From positions 16,268,161 through 16,332,160 of the forward strand of contig OV121098.1 in the NCBI GenBank assembly GCA_921293015.1: a DNA stretch of 64,000 nucleotides, written 5' to 3'. This DNA is from Phorcus lineatus (taxonomy: Eukaryota; Mollusca; Gastropoda; Trochida; Trochidae). The notes below the pieces were generated by a model. That model had not been told where the DNA came from. It saw only the letters and a list, made by a program, of their open reading frames with translations, and did not search any database. Below are positions 37,719 to 48,379 of the stretch, piece by piece. Numbering within the stretch: position 1 is the first letter of the stretch; every line of letters begins with the position of its first letter. The translations under genes were made by a program, and so were the position numbers.

Positions 37719-37975
37719 ATGTGATTCGAATCCCGCCAGGAGCTTGGTAACTTTGTCTGCAGTAGAGAAGTGTTCTACATGCAGTCAGGTTTGGGTGCAA
37801 TGCTACACTGAATTTAAGCGTGGTACCACCCATGGTTTGCTAGCCACTGCTCGCAGGTTTCACCGCAATGAATAGCGACAGTGGTGTTGCGGGCTTTCTC
37901 CCTGCAATAATACTAGCAGCCGCAATATAAGTGAAATAATCTATAAACTCACCTCACCTCACCAATATATACATT
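37719..37975 (+). repeat. SINE-like dispersed repeat, family S1, copy 2
   Basis: A perfect B-box-like GTGATTCGAATCCCGCC is followed by the body shared with 23461-23812, in opposite orientation and 14 kb away. The A-box half of the head is missing. The two bodies also give similar chance translations (TLSAVEKCST and TLSAVENCST), which reflects shared ancestry of the repeat rather than a gene. Confidence 0.7.
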
Positions 37976-37979
37976 GAAC

Positions 37980-40960
37980 TATAAGTATATAAGTATATAT
38001 AAGTTGAACTATCATGGAATATTCCGATATAAAGAGGTTAAAGAGAGACTCCTGTAATTTTTTAATAAACCATTTTGCATTTGGCAATATAACGAAAACA
38101 AAAAAACTTCACTGTTATCATTTTCAAAAATTGGTAAAGATAAAACATATGTATTAACAGAAGATCCTGAGATTAAAAATTGATCAGTAATGCCTATTCT
38201 TTTTGTAGCTAGTTATTCCACACTCATAGCTCCGATATCAAACTTCATTTCTCATTGGTTTTATTTATTTTTGAGTGAATTGTGAAATGATGATTACATG
38301 TAATATATATTCAATATTATATTACATAGGTGCATGTAGACATCTATCCCCTCAAATCTTTTTCCCACAAAAACACCACAACAAAATTCTCTGCTGTATG
38401 AGCTATATAAATGACAAGAGATGCAAAGTCTTTAAGATATAATGGGATAATGCAGGGAGAGCATCTGGGTCTGTTGTATTTCTCTCTCTGAGAATAACAT
38501 CCATGCATTGAATGTTTGAAGTTACAGAGTTAATGTCCAATTTACTTTCATTGGAGCTGGACAAATAGAAATTACTTTTTTCCATATGGCTGACTCGAGT
38601 AAAATAAATTACCAAACCATAACTTTCCAAAAACTTTAATGTTAAGCCCAATTAAACATTGGCATTTGAATAAATGTACACTAAATTATTAAAACTGAAT
38701 GTGTAAGCGTATGTAGTTCTCATTCAAAGAACCTTTTGTGCAACGTATTTATGAAGGGTATTTAAATTATGTTTTAAAAGTATAATGACATTTTCCAAAA
38801 CATTTTGTCTGTGCACTGCACAGAAAAGTCACACAAATTCTTGGTCTTATTTGCTTGCTTGCACACATCTCGTATGCAAAATAATTCTTTGCTTTCATGC
38901 TCAACCATCAAATTAATTTTTTTGCATATCTAAAAAGATCCTTGTCAATAGATGTCAAAAACAATCATATCTTCCTGACACATGGGCTATTATGGTTTTA
39001 TCTAACATGTAGCGGAATTGGGAAAATCAGATTGTTTTCAAAGATTAAAAATAACAAATATTTGCCCACTCAGAAATTTGACTACTGTTTCAATTTTCTC
39101 TTCCCTTTGGTTTGCCCCCCTTTGTTGGCACTGACCAAATGCCAGGAGCTAAAATGGAACCACTCTCCGTTCCCAAAGACTTTGCCTCAAAAAGCACACT
39201 GGAAATTGAATCAATTTGTTAGCACCAAAGTTGGTAAACAAGTTTTCTGTAGAACTATTTACTCTTAATTTCCGTTAGTTCCCAGACTATGACCAAGATG
39301 GCCTCTCAAAGACAGGAATTTCTGTAATAACTCTTGGCACCAGAATATTGGTCAAAACTGTGCGATCGATTTTCAGTAGAATATGGCAAAGATAATTCAT
39401 TACAAAAACTAGTGAATGATGAAGTGACAAGTTTTAAGGATAACCAGAGGAATTATCAAATTGGTAAAAAGTTTTAAGAAAAAATTATTCAAACATTTTG
39501 CAAGATTTTTGTCAGAATATTGCAAGGGGAATTTGATATCTATCATCTAGTAAATATAGAATATAAACTAAGTGTAAGTGCAAAAAGACTTTGAAAGTGA
39601 TTCTGGTTATTTGAAAAATAGATTGACCTATATAATTTTCGCCAAGAAAATTTTAACACAAAAGAACTTAAAATAGGAATTTTCATCACCATTCTCTCAA
39701 ACAATTAATTTATAGAATTATTCAAAGGGGGAGGGGGATCAAGCTTCTTACATGAATTTATCTATAGAATTATTTCAACAATGTGATATATTATTCATAT
39801 ACTTCATGTTTTAGACTCTTTGAGTTTTAATTCAATTTTTAAAAATATCCAAAATATAATGGTCTTGGCAAATTTTCCATGCAAAAGAGCTTGATGCTTA
39901 AGAATTAGACCCATAAATCAACTTTTTATAACCATTCCTGAAATCTTAAAGAGCATAAAGTATCTTTTAATTTAAGGGAAGACTAGTTATCCCTATCAAA
40001 ACAATACATTGCAAATATGATTGTCAATCTTGAGCATCTTTAACCATAATTTTCAAGTTTTTATGACAAATATCTCAAATTCAACATTGAGACTGTTTTT
40101 ATTTCTAAAAATAAATCCTTTCAATCACAGGATCCATTAGAAACCAGACATTGTGGAAGTTTTAATGATTAAGTGAATTTTATCATCATTCTTGGTGGTG
40201 AAACTTGATACACCTTCTAACTCAACTTAATAGTTTTATTCCACGCAGATCACTCGTTTTAATGGATAGCTAAATAAAAGCCATTTTCTCAAGTGCAGGC
40301 CATTTTGGAATGGAGGCAAAAACCATAGCTGTCTATGACTTAAGTGCATTCTTTTAGTTGGTGTTCTGAGTCAACAATGATTTAATGTTTATAAACTAGC
40401 AGTACAGTGGCGGGACAATATGGTAAGAGCAAGTTGATTAGAAGATCTCTCTGGCTATGGATTAAAGCTGATTTCTCAAACATATATCGATGACGTCAAA
40501 ATAAGTTATAGATATTGGTATTTTTAAGTTTGGTATTTTGGTATTTCATCAGGTGGTAAAATAACAAATATTTCATGATTCATAATTTCAAAAATTTTAA
40601 AACCTTTTTTTTCCAATGAATTCAATGACATGCATGTTTCATGGTCTTACTTCATCAAAGAAAAACTGAAAATAATTTGTTTATGATTGACATAAATCAT
40701 ATACAGCTGCCGAACCAAAAGTTTGTTCAGGTGTAAAAATCCTTAGTTTGTTACAAATCGTTTCCATTTCTAAATAGAATACTTTAAGAAAATACTTTTG
40801 GATCAATATGTTCAGGACCCTTATCGACATTACATATACAAGGTACAGATACATGTGGTATGACAGAGATAATTCTGGCATTACCCAAAAGAGGCATTAG
40901 CCAAAATTGATAATTTCAGTTTTTCATGTTTCTTCAATAGACATTTTCGGCAAAATTTTA
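37980..40960. other. no gene seen
   Basis: The longest frame, 38897-39268, 123 codons, plus, has ordinary AT-biased composition, no splice or promoter signals and no motif. I treat it as chance. Confidence 0.5.
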
Positions 40961-40965
40961 ATTTA

Positions 40966-41185
40966 AATAGTTCATATATTAGTTAACATTATGACATAGA
41001 TCATATTACTTACAAATATATTTTAAAATGAAAACATAATAAAATCTAAATACTTTAGTATTTAGATTTGTTAACTTAGATAGTTCATATATAAGTTAAA
41101 ATCATGACATAGATCATATTATTTACAAATATATTTTAAAATGAAAACATGAGAAAATCTAATTTTTTCAGTATTTAGATTTGGA
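40966..41185 (+). repeat. tandem duplication, 113-bp unit
   Basis: Two copies with TAGTTCATATAT, ATGACATAGATCATATTA and TTACAAATATATTTTAAAAT lie 113 bp apart. Both end in a CTAAAT...TATTTAGAT palindrome. Confidence 0.88.
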
Positions 41186-41189
41186 CTCC

Positions 41190-43220
41190 AGTATATCTCA
41201 AATCCATGCAAAATTTGTTCCATCAAGAATCAGAGTTTAAGTTTTGATATATGATAGGCATGATTTATTTTCCCATCTTTCTCAAAAAATTATATGTTTT
41301 GTCTAAAAGATAGTTGAATAAGTCAAACCGAGCGTACACCTAATAAGTGATGTTTGCACAAAGTTTATATCGAACTTTTGTTCAGTAACTGTATATAAGC
41401 TACAATATCACACTGATTTATATCAATATTTCATTTAAGTCTTTCTTTCTTTGACTGAAGTGAAAAAATATTAAGATTTGCAATGATTAAATGATGATAT
41501 TGACTAAATCATTATATCTTCTTTTTCTTTTGTAATATCCTGTTTTTCAAATGTAAATTTTTTCCGAATATCAAAGACATATTTTTCAGAAGAGAAACAC
41601 AAAAGCTTTACATATCAACTTCGGTTTGACAGTCTAATATGAAAGAAAAACAAATAGAATTGAAGCAATCACAAAATAAAGATTTAAAATATTTTTTCAA
41701 GATATTTGCAAGAGCATTTGTCATTATGACTAAATGAAGATGAGCATTGCGATATTGGAACATCTCTGGTAATTTCCCTCATCGTGACAGCAGAATTTTA
41801 AACATTTTCCATCCCTTTCATCTTTGATTTTAGGAGAATCTGTTCAGACAAAAATTCCATTTTTCACTTGTCAGTGCGATACCGACAAAAATTCGAACAA
41901 AATTGAGTGATCAAGGTCTTTGGGACTCAACACGTTTTTCACAAACTTTTCTAAGAAGGCTGTTTCGTCCGTTTTCATCCATTCTTGGATTTTGAATGGC
42001 GATGTCAAACTCATATTACTACGACCAAAATGGAGATAAGATTCGATGAAGCGGAAAAAGAAATGCGGCTAAGTTGAGTCATTAAGAATATGGTAGCAAA
42101 TAGCCTATTCATCACACTACTTTCAATTTCAAAACCAAATGAAGCAAAACATTGACTTGTGCCGTCATTTAAATCAAGGTTAACAATGTTCGTATCGCAC
42201 AATGCAACATGTTGAAACCAGCGCTGATTTAATGCAAGTAAAACTCCCAAAGGGGGAAACGTTTTCCGCTTGAATGAATATCGCATTCATTGATGTTGAT
42301 ACTCGTTATCATGCATAATTATCTATTGTCAGCGATGACGAAGCTTGTCTGTTTCCACGGCAACAAAAATCATTTTATGTTAGATTTTGCATGGTTAAGG
42401 AAGTGTTTTGGCACCGTCATGTAAACTACAGGAAATACGAGCACCAATTGTTCATCATGTCATTCAATAATTACAACTTCTCATTCATTATGTTTGTAAT
42501 TGATTGAATTGTGCACATTTTGGTTTTGAAAATATTGTGTTTTGTTTTTTCATTATTTTCAAGTTGTGAAGATTTTTAATGTTTTCCTGCTACAGACAGA
42601 ACTTTCAACACTCTGTTTCAGTAGTTTGAGCGAATGAATGTATTTGACATTTGTGGCATTAATTGATTTATTCAACTATAAAATAACCTTCAATGCATCA
42701 TCTTCGTATTGTTTGTTGAATTTGATCAATTCTATTAGGTAAAGGATATCATGAATAGGGCAATGATCCAGTTTAAATCATTATATTTAGTCATGTTTGA
42801 TTTTCTTGTTTGAAATTTTGTTTTTTAATAACAAACCTTAAGCTAGGAATATATTTGAAAGAGACATGGTAATAGTAATAATGATAATATAGGTTATCAA
42901 TCAATTCATTATTTTACTTGTGGATTTTTCATCATCATGTATTTTTCATAAAAAAAATTGTGGGTTGTTTTGAGTTTCTAAAATTCATTTAATGTCATTA
43001 TGTGAAATAAGAGTAATGGTACAAGATATCTATATTATTCAAAAGTACACTAGTAAGGCATTAGAAAAAAGTTGTGGATGTGTCCTCAAGCTGTCCTCAG
43101 TGGGTATTCACGCTCGACCATAGAGAAAATATCCTATGCTTTATTCTTCATTTCAGAGTCTATCATCATGTTTGACAATTTCTTCACTTAATTAATTGTA
43201 ATTGTAAACTTTTTATCAAA
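41190..43220. other. no gene seen
   Basis: AT-rich. The minus-strand frame at 42011-42286 (91 codons) is in a slightly G+C-richer patch but has no splice support. Confidence 0.45.
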
Positions 43221-43224
43221 TTTT

Positions 43225-43532
43225 AGTGAGTCAAAATCTTGCATCTTATTTACATGTATATGAGTTAATTGTTCTACTAAACACTATCAACAAATAGTTT
43301 CCTTGTATCTGCTGCAAATAAGTTTCCAGAATTACGTTTGTCGTTAATTGGTGGGCGCCATTGTCCGGTTTTTGATCATGAATTACAACTTTAATCTTTT
43401 TATTGTCGCCATACTGAACTGATCGGCAATAAGATGGTGACTATCAGAGATGACCACAGCTTGCAGATCAATTAATACCATTTATATAGTTTGACATATT
43501 TGATTCGAACAATATACTCTGTGGCCTTTTAA
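43225..43532 (-). mobile_element. TTAA-type MITE, copy 4, 3'-truncated
   Basis: On the minus strand it starts TTAAAAGGCCACAGAGTAT and runs through the GGACAATGGCGCCCACC block. It fades out near 43225, so the far inverted repeat is missing or too diverged to see. Confidence 0.72.
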
Positions 43533-43539
43533 GTCTAAA

Positions 43540-45550
43540 TTGAAAATAACAATGAGAACCCTTTTGACTATACAAAGGAAATGGAAAAGCCATTGGTATG
43601 TAACAGAATGTGTTTTTTCAATATTCTTTTCGGGGGTTCTGAGATTGCCTGTATTTTTGACATTGCAACCAAAGAACTTTTTTGATCAGTTTGAAAACAT
43701 AAGTACAGTTGCAACCTATTAAGTAAAGCATGAGTTATAGTAAAAAAACAAGATAAGTACTGACTTTTTTTTTATTCTTGACAATATTTTCACGACAGAA
43801 TCTATATATAGTTATAACTATTTTCACGGTCCCTTTGAATTTTACCAAACAAGTTGAAATTGTATATAGAAAAACAACTTCTGGCTTCTTAAAAGTGTCA
43901 ATGATTAAAGCAAAGAGATAGAAGTAGCAGAGATAGCTCGAGACGTTTGTAAGTTTCTTTTCAGCATGGGACATGTTTCAGCATGGCTTCAGAACTGCTC
44001 GTAATCTCCTTCATCATTCAGATTATTCTTAAGGATTATTTCTCACAGTCTCCAAGAGTAAAACTTAATTAAACTCAAGAAGCAGGATGTGTCGAAACCA
44101 GACGAGCAACTGCCGTATTAAATGATTAGAATTATTGATAGCATTAATCCAGCGCCAAGTTTTGATAAGAATCATTGCGCCTCGTCTGCGTCAGTTTATC
44201 AGCTTCTTTGTGCGTGAGCATGGATGTGCATGTGCACGCGCAGGTGACAACAAACGCTTGCATGACACAAGCTGTGCAACTGCAGCATGTGCATGATCGG
44301 TAACTGGGATCATGCATGTTTGCATCTAGTGTTCAAGACCGAGTGATCTTCAACATATGTCTAAAGAAAAAATTGATTTTTTCGAACCCTAAATTTCCGA
44401 GAAAAGAAATTCAATATAATTTACTCAAAGTGTAGAGGTATCTTTTCATGGAAATCAAATTATTTTGAAATTTGGGTTTAATTCTTTATTTGAGTGTTAG
44501 GCAAAGTGATCAGGAGAAATTTTATGGTTGCCTTTCCGAGACTGACAGGGAAAAGACTCTTTAAGAGCTGATACTCCTTGTTGTACTGGTCTCTGCTTTC
44601 CTTCTTTTCCTGAAAATAAAGATGCATACCAAAAGTTTGTTCACTTACCACTGAATCATAATCCAAATATGTAATTTGGGATTGGTTTGGAATTAAAAAG
44701 AATAACTTCAGCAAAACTTCATAATCACCAATTATCCATCTGTGAAATAGCCATTCTTGAGTTTATTTAGGATTATTTGTCTGTGGCGCAAAAAATTCAA
44801 ATTTTGGCATGTTGAACAGAAGGGGTCATATTTTTATTTCGATTTCCTTAAATTTCTAATACAATGTTCCATATTGACTCGCTGAGAATAAAATCAGCAC
44901 AATCACATTGACTTAGTTCAAAGGAACAAACATGACTAATTTTTTAAGCAGTTGATAACTTCAAAATGATTTTGTTAAGAAACATAAAAATCAGTGTTTT
45001 CGAAATTTTGACCCTTTGTTATTGACCTGCGAAAATCGATACAGTTAATTGTCAGGTATGATAAACATTTGCGTTAAAAAGAATGGATATGCACATCTGT
45101 ACTGAAAATTCAACATTATACAATTCTTTCTTTGCAATGCTACCATACCCTCAAAGGCATCACAAATTACATGATATTTGCATTAGTGTAACCAGGTACG
45201 TGAACCAAGTTTTGATATGCAGCTGTACAGTGGGTGTCCATGTGCTGAACTTCTAATAGACTTATATGTTAATAACTGTTGCAAGAATGATAAGTATGAA
45301 TGATGTTATACTCCTTTGGCTGTTATTTTTGGCAGACAGCTTATGTGTTGCTTGATAATATAAACAAATCGCCACAAATTTAATGGAAATGATATCGCTG
45401 TAGTTGAGATTAACTTCAAGCTGACAGCCATATATGACAGCAAAAGAACTTAAGATAAATATATATTGATGAAACAGGGGTTTACTATGTAAGTCAAAAG
45501 AAAAAACAATGTGTAACAAAATGGCTGACAGTTGTACCAGAGTAGTCTCA
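43540..45550. other. no gene seen; possible regulatory patch at 44.13-44.34 kb
   Basis: 44130-44340 is richer in G+C, with several ATGTGCATG/GCATGTGCA motifs and a 19-nt strict purine-pyrimidine alternation at 44224-44242. The rest is AT-rich. Confidence 0.4.
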
Positions 45551-45564
45551 ACCCAAGGAAGATA

Positions 45565-45841
45565 CATCTTGCTACATCAGCGTATTTGTCTCCGCCTAGC
45601 TCCATCATATACCCTGATATCCTTTGGCCTAAAACGCTCGTATTGCTAAATATAGCAAGCCAATGAAATGACTCGCATTCAGCAATAGCGGCACAACCCG
45701 GATTAGAGTTCAAACAAATGTCAAGGTAGGCTATAAATAGCCATGAGTAACCAGCCGTAAGTGTCACGAGCGTTTTTGGCAGAAGGATATCAGGGTATAT
45801 GATGGAGCTGGGCGGAGACAAATATGCTGATGTAGCAGGAT
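45565..45841. mobile_element. foldback element with 76-bp inverted arms and 10-bp target duplication
   Basis: Arms 45566-45641 and 45766-45841 are near-identical inverted repeats (outer end ATCYTGCTACATCAGCG; inner end AACGCTCG). The element is flanked by perfect direct repeats AAGGAAGATA at 45555-45564 and 45842-45851. Long arms plus a 9-11 bp duplication are the hallmark of Mutator-like non-autonomous elements; that class call is inference. The spacer of about 124 bp has no coding frame. The long open frame on the minus strand across this region (45450-45935) is a by-product. Confidence 0.75.
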
Positions 45842-46354
45842 AAGGAAGATAGGGAATTGGGTCAATGTCAAACCAGAGAGTGTTTTGTGATTTTTTTGTA
45901 GTATATTTATTGTATACATGAAAATTACAAATCAATCCTCAGGTCTACAAAATGAATTTATGGAGGGTAGAAAGTTATGGGATGTTGACGACTACGTCTC
46001 TTTGTGTTGCTGTCTTTCAAGATGAGGAACTAATCACTTTGCTGTTTCAAATAAGGCAAACTATCTCTCAAACAAATAAATTAACTGCCTGATAGCCAAG
46101 CACTAAAGTTGAATAACTTGGTGATGCTTTTGCTTTGGGAGGGTAACAATATACATCAATGTACATAACTTGTCATTTTCAAATACTAGACTATGAAATT
46201 TAACACAGGATTGCAAATGTTTCACTAATATGAAAATATAAAAATATATATATATATCAAAACATTGCATTGATGTTCAAAAGATAAGTCAAACATCCAT
46301 TAGTTTTCACTTGTATGCAAATATACCAATCAAAACAAAAACAAACAAAAAGGA

Positions 46355-46406
46355 AGATCAAACTCTTGTCAATAGTTTATTTCATTCCAGTTTTGGAGAG
46401 CCAATG
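46355..46406 (-). other. exon 3 of the secreted-peptide gene (3'UTR with poly(A) signal)
   Basis: On the minus strand a strong acceptor (TTTCTTTCTTTTTCAG) ends at 46407. The exon that follows holds AATAAA at 46376-46381, and a T/GT-rich tract lies just beyond, as in a cleavage/polyadenylation site. The 500-nt intron 46407-46906 would lie wholly in the 3'UTR. The low-coordinate end is approximate. Confidence 0.55.
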
Positions 46407-46906
46407 CTGAAAAAGAAAGAAAATATTTTGACTGTCAACAAATTTAATTCAGATATACATATATGAAAGTGACAAAAAACCAAAATTAATCATATCAATT
46501 TTTTTTTTAAATTCACTATGTTTTATTTCATTTGTCTTCTTCTTAATATCAACATTATCCAGCAAACCTGAAACAGTGGTTAACAAAATATATTCTCCCT
46601 TTATCCATAAAATTATCCTGGTGAACTGATACACTTTACTACAGTCAAAGATTTTACTTCCCTGCTACTTCAGTGCTCCAGCTAAATAATGAATTTGCTA
46701 ATTTGTTGGTGTCCTTTTATTTGATCTGTGCTTAAGCTTAGTCAAGTAAAGCTTGTGATACAGCGAGGTGTGAATGTAAAATAACTGCTTTTAGAATTAA
46801 GAAGTAGGCAATAAGTTGCTTTGCTTTCCTTAGACTTTGTGTAACCTTAGTCTAATTAAGCTCGGGGTAAGATAGGATAACCAATATAAAGAAAAATTTG
46901 ACTCAC

Positions 46907-47060
46907 CGAAAAACTTATTGGGGACACACACACTGATCAGCACCATGATCGCAGTGGGCACCATGTGCACAGCCAGAGCACGCACTGGCACATTTGGCGT
47001 GGCCACCTCCGCCTACACATCCTGCACCATCTGAGCCACCGCATGGTGTCGCAGACTCAG
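46907..47060 (-). other. exon 2 of the secreted-peptide gene (mature peptide, stop)
   Basis: The exon begins after a CCCTACAG acceptor and carries all eight cysteine codons and the TAA stop at 46915-46917. It ends at a GTGAGT donor (46901-46906). It is G+C-rich in an AT-rich surrounding, as expected for a coding exon. Confidence 0.75.
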
Positions 47061-48238
47061 CTGTAGGGATTAGGATTAATACGTACTGGATGTTATACAA
47101 ATATCTGCATATTTTATGATTATGCATATGATAATTTGGATATAAGTGATCACTCACAATCTTAGTCAAACCCTCCAACCACAACAAATTTGGACACAAT
47201 AGAACCACAGAGTGGGTGCTTTCTCTGGAACCAACTTCTTGAAAAGATCAGAAAACTGGCAGATCTGGGACCTTCATTGTCCTGTTGTTATTATTAGTAG
47301 TACTAGTATTATCATTATTTCATGGTTCTTTATCCAAAACCTTTTCAAAGACAACTATCATCATTCTTATAAAGCAGCTTTGTGCAACCTCTTAGCTCCA
47401 AGAATCCATCCTCTTTTCAAAGTAACCAAATAAGCTTTGTGCAAGATGGATAAACATATAGAAATGGAGACAACCCAGTGGAAATACTGCTTGATTTAGA
47501 GTCATCAGGTCGTTATACCTATAGGCAATATAAGCCATATTCTTAAAATATAATAGACAGCAGGACCACTACCATTTTCTTTTGACACCCCATCAATAAT
47601 TCGTACACTAACCTCTGTTGTAATACCAGCTCTTATCGGGCTACCCCTAGGTTCTCATAGAGGTCAAATATCGCAACATACTCTATCTTGCAATATTTTA
47701 GCCAATGAAAATAAAGAATGAATGTGGTGAGTGAAGGAGTGAAGTCCAATATTTCCTCATCCCGCTGAATTCGAACCAAGGACCTCTGGTTTGATAATCA
47801 AACACTTTACCGTTTCGCCCAAAGTGATATCCCCCGAGGTCCAAGGTTTGAATCCTGCTGTAAGTGGAAATATTGGATTTTCTCTCCTGCGTCACTTGGA
47901 TATTTGTATTTACCCAGGCCTATTTAATGATGCAGTCGCTAACTAAGATGACAGTGTTGTGGAAAGAAGGAAGACTCAAAGTGCAAAGATTACATTCAAA
48001 TAAAATTATGGTTTCCCGAAACATACAGAAACAATTTAGGCTTCTCAAATCTCATATTGTTATGGAGTGTTATTTCTAATCCACCTTGAAAAACTGACTA
48101 CATTTAATACATAGATAAATATATATGATAGTGAATTCAAATATAATAAATTATTCTAAGTGAAAAAAAATGGTTAAAGAACTCACAGGTGCCGATGAGG
48201 AGGAGGGCGGTGACGAGGAAGAGAGCAAAGACCTTCAT
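46915..48238 (-). CDS. small secreted 8-cysteine, Gly/His-rich peptide (two coding exons)
   Basis: Coding exon 1 is 48187-48238 and coding exon 2 is 46915-47060. They are joined by a 1,126-nt phase-1 intron with a GTGAGT donor and a CCCTACAG acceptor. The product is 65 residues. Residues 1-18 form a signal peptide: Met-Lys, then a Val/Phe/Ala/Leu/Ile core, then Gly-Thr-Ser. The mature part is about 47 residues and very rich in Gly, Ala and His. It has eight Cys in the pattern CX7CX8CX3CX2CX5CX6CXC and four His, no aromatic residue, one Lys and several Asp/Glu, so it is acidic rather than cationic. The CXXXC...CXC spacing recalls cysteine-stabilised alpha-beta peptides. The composition could also suit metal binding, but intracellular metallothioneins lack a signal peptide. 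I do not recognise the family. The stop lies 8 nt before a second donor, so a 3'UTR intron would not trigger nonsense-mediated decay by the usual rule. The start is fixed by the TATA box, the short leader and the signal sequence. Confidence 0.78.
47715..47825 (-). repeat. SINE head, left arm of an inverted pair
   Basis: On the minus strand GGCGAAACGGTAAAGTGTTT and CTTGGTTCGAATTCAGC give A- and B-box-like parts, followed by GGAAATATTGGACTTCACTCC. The same post-B-box sequence occurs inverted in the next element. Confidence 0.5.
47833..47905 (+). repeat. SINE fragment, right arm of an inverted pair
   Basis: GAGGTCCAAGGTTTGAATCCTG carries the B-box and then GGAAATATTGGATTTTCTCTCC, inverted relative to 47742-47789. 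The A-box half is absent. Together the two form a hairpin-capable arrangement. Confidence 0.5.
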
Positions 48239-48260
48239 GTTGTAGATGTGTAGGTTATGA
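48187..48260 (-). other. exon 1 of the secreted-peptide gene (5'UTR plus signal peptide)
   Basis: The leader of about 20 nt (approximate start, placed 30 nt below the TATA box) is followed by the ATG at 48236-48238 and 17 codons plus one base. The exon ends at 48187, immediately before GTGAGT on the minus strand. It is visibly richer in G+C than the flanking intron. Confidence 0.72.
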
Positions 48261-48269
48261 GTCCAGTCC

Positions 48270-48375
48270 GCTCAAAGACTCCTTTTTATAGGCTTTCAAA
48301 CACTCAGCTGTTCTTTATCCAATGCCAAAGTTTTGTCCCATGAGCTTAAACAAAGATAAGCTGTTGTGCTTTCTC
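48270..48375 (-). promoter_or_regulatory. promoter of the secreted-peptide gene
   Basis: TATAAAAAGG lies at 48281-48290 on the minus strand, about 45-50 nt above the ATG. That places transcription initiation near 48260. Farther upstream are an E-box CAGCTG (48305-48310), a CATTGGATAAAG stretch with a reversed CCAAT and a GATA-like core, and a second GATA site (AGATAAG, near 48353). The assignment of individual factor sites is inference. Confidence 0.6.
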
Positions 48376-48379
48376 ACAA

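Noticed and set aside
37654-37875. Protein shared with 23594-23788 (TLSAVE.CST...)
   Set aside because: The similarity is that of the non-coding S1 repeat read in one frame; no conserved start or stop.
38897-39268. 123-codon plus-strand frame
   Set aside because: AT-biased composition, no motif, no splice signals, no start context; consistent with chance.
45450-45935. 161-codon minus-strand open frame
   Set aside because: It runs straight through both arms of the foldback element and its spacer and has no splice or promoter context, so it is a by-product of the palindrome.
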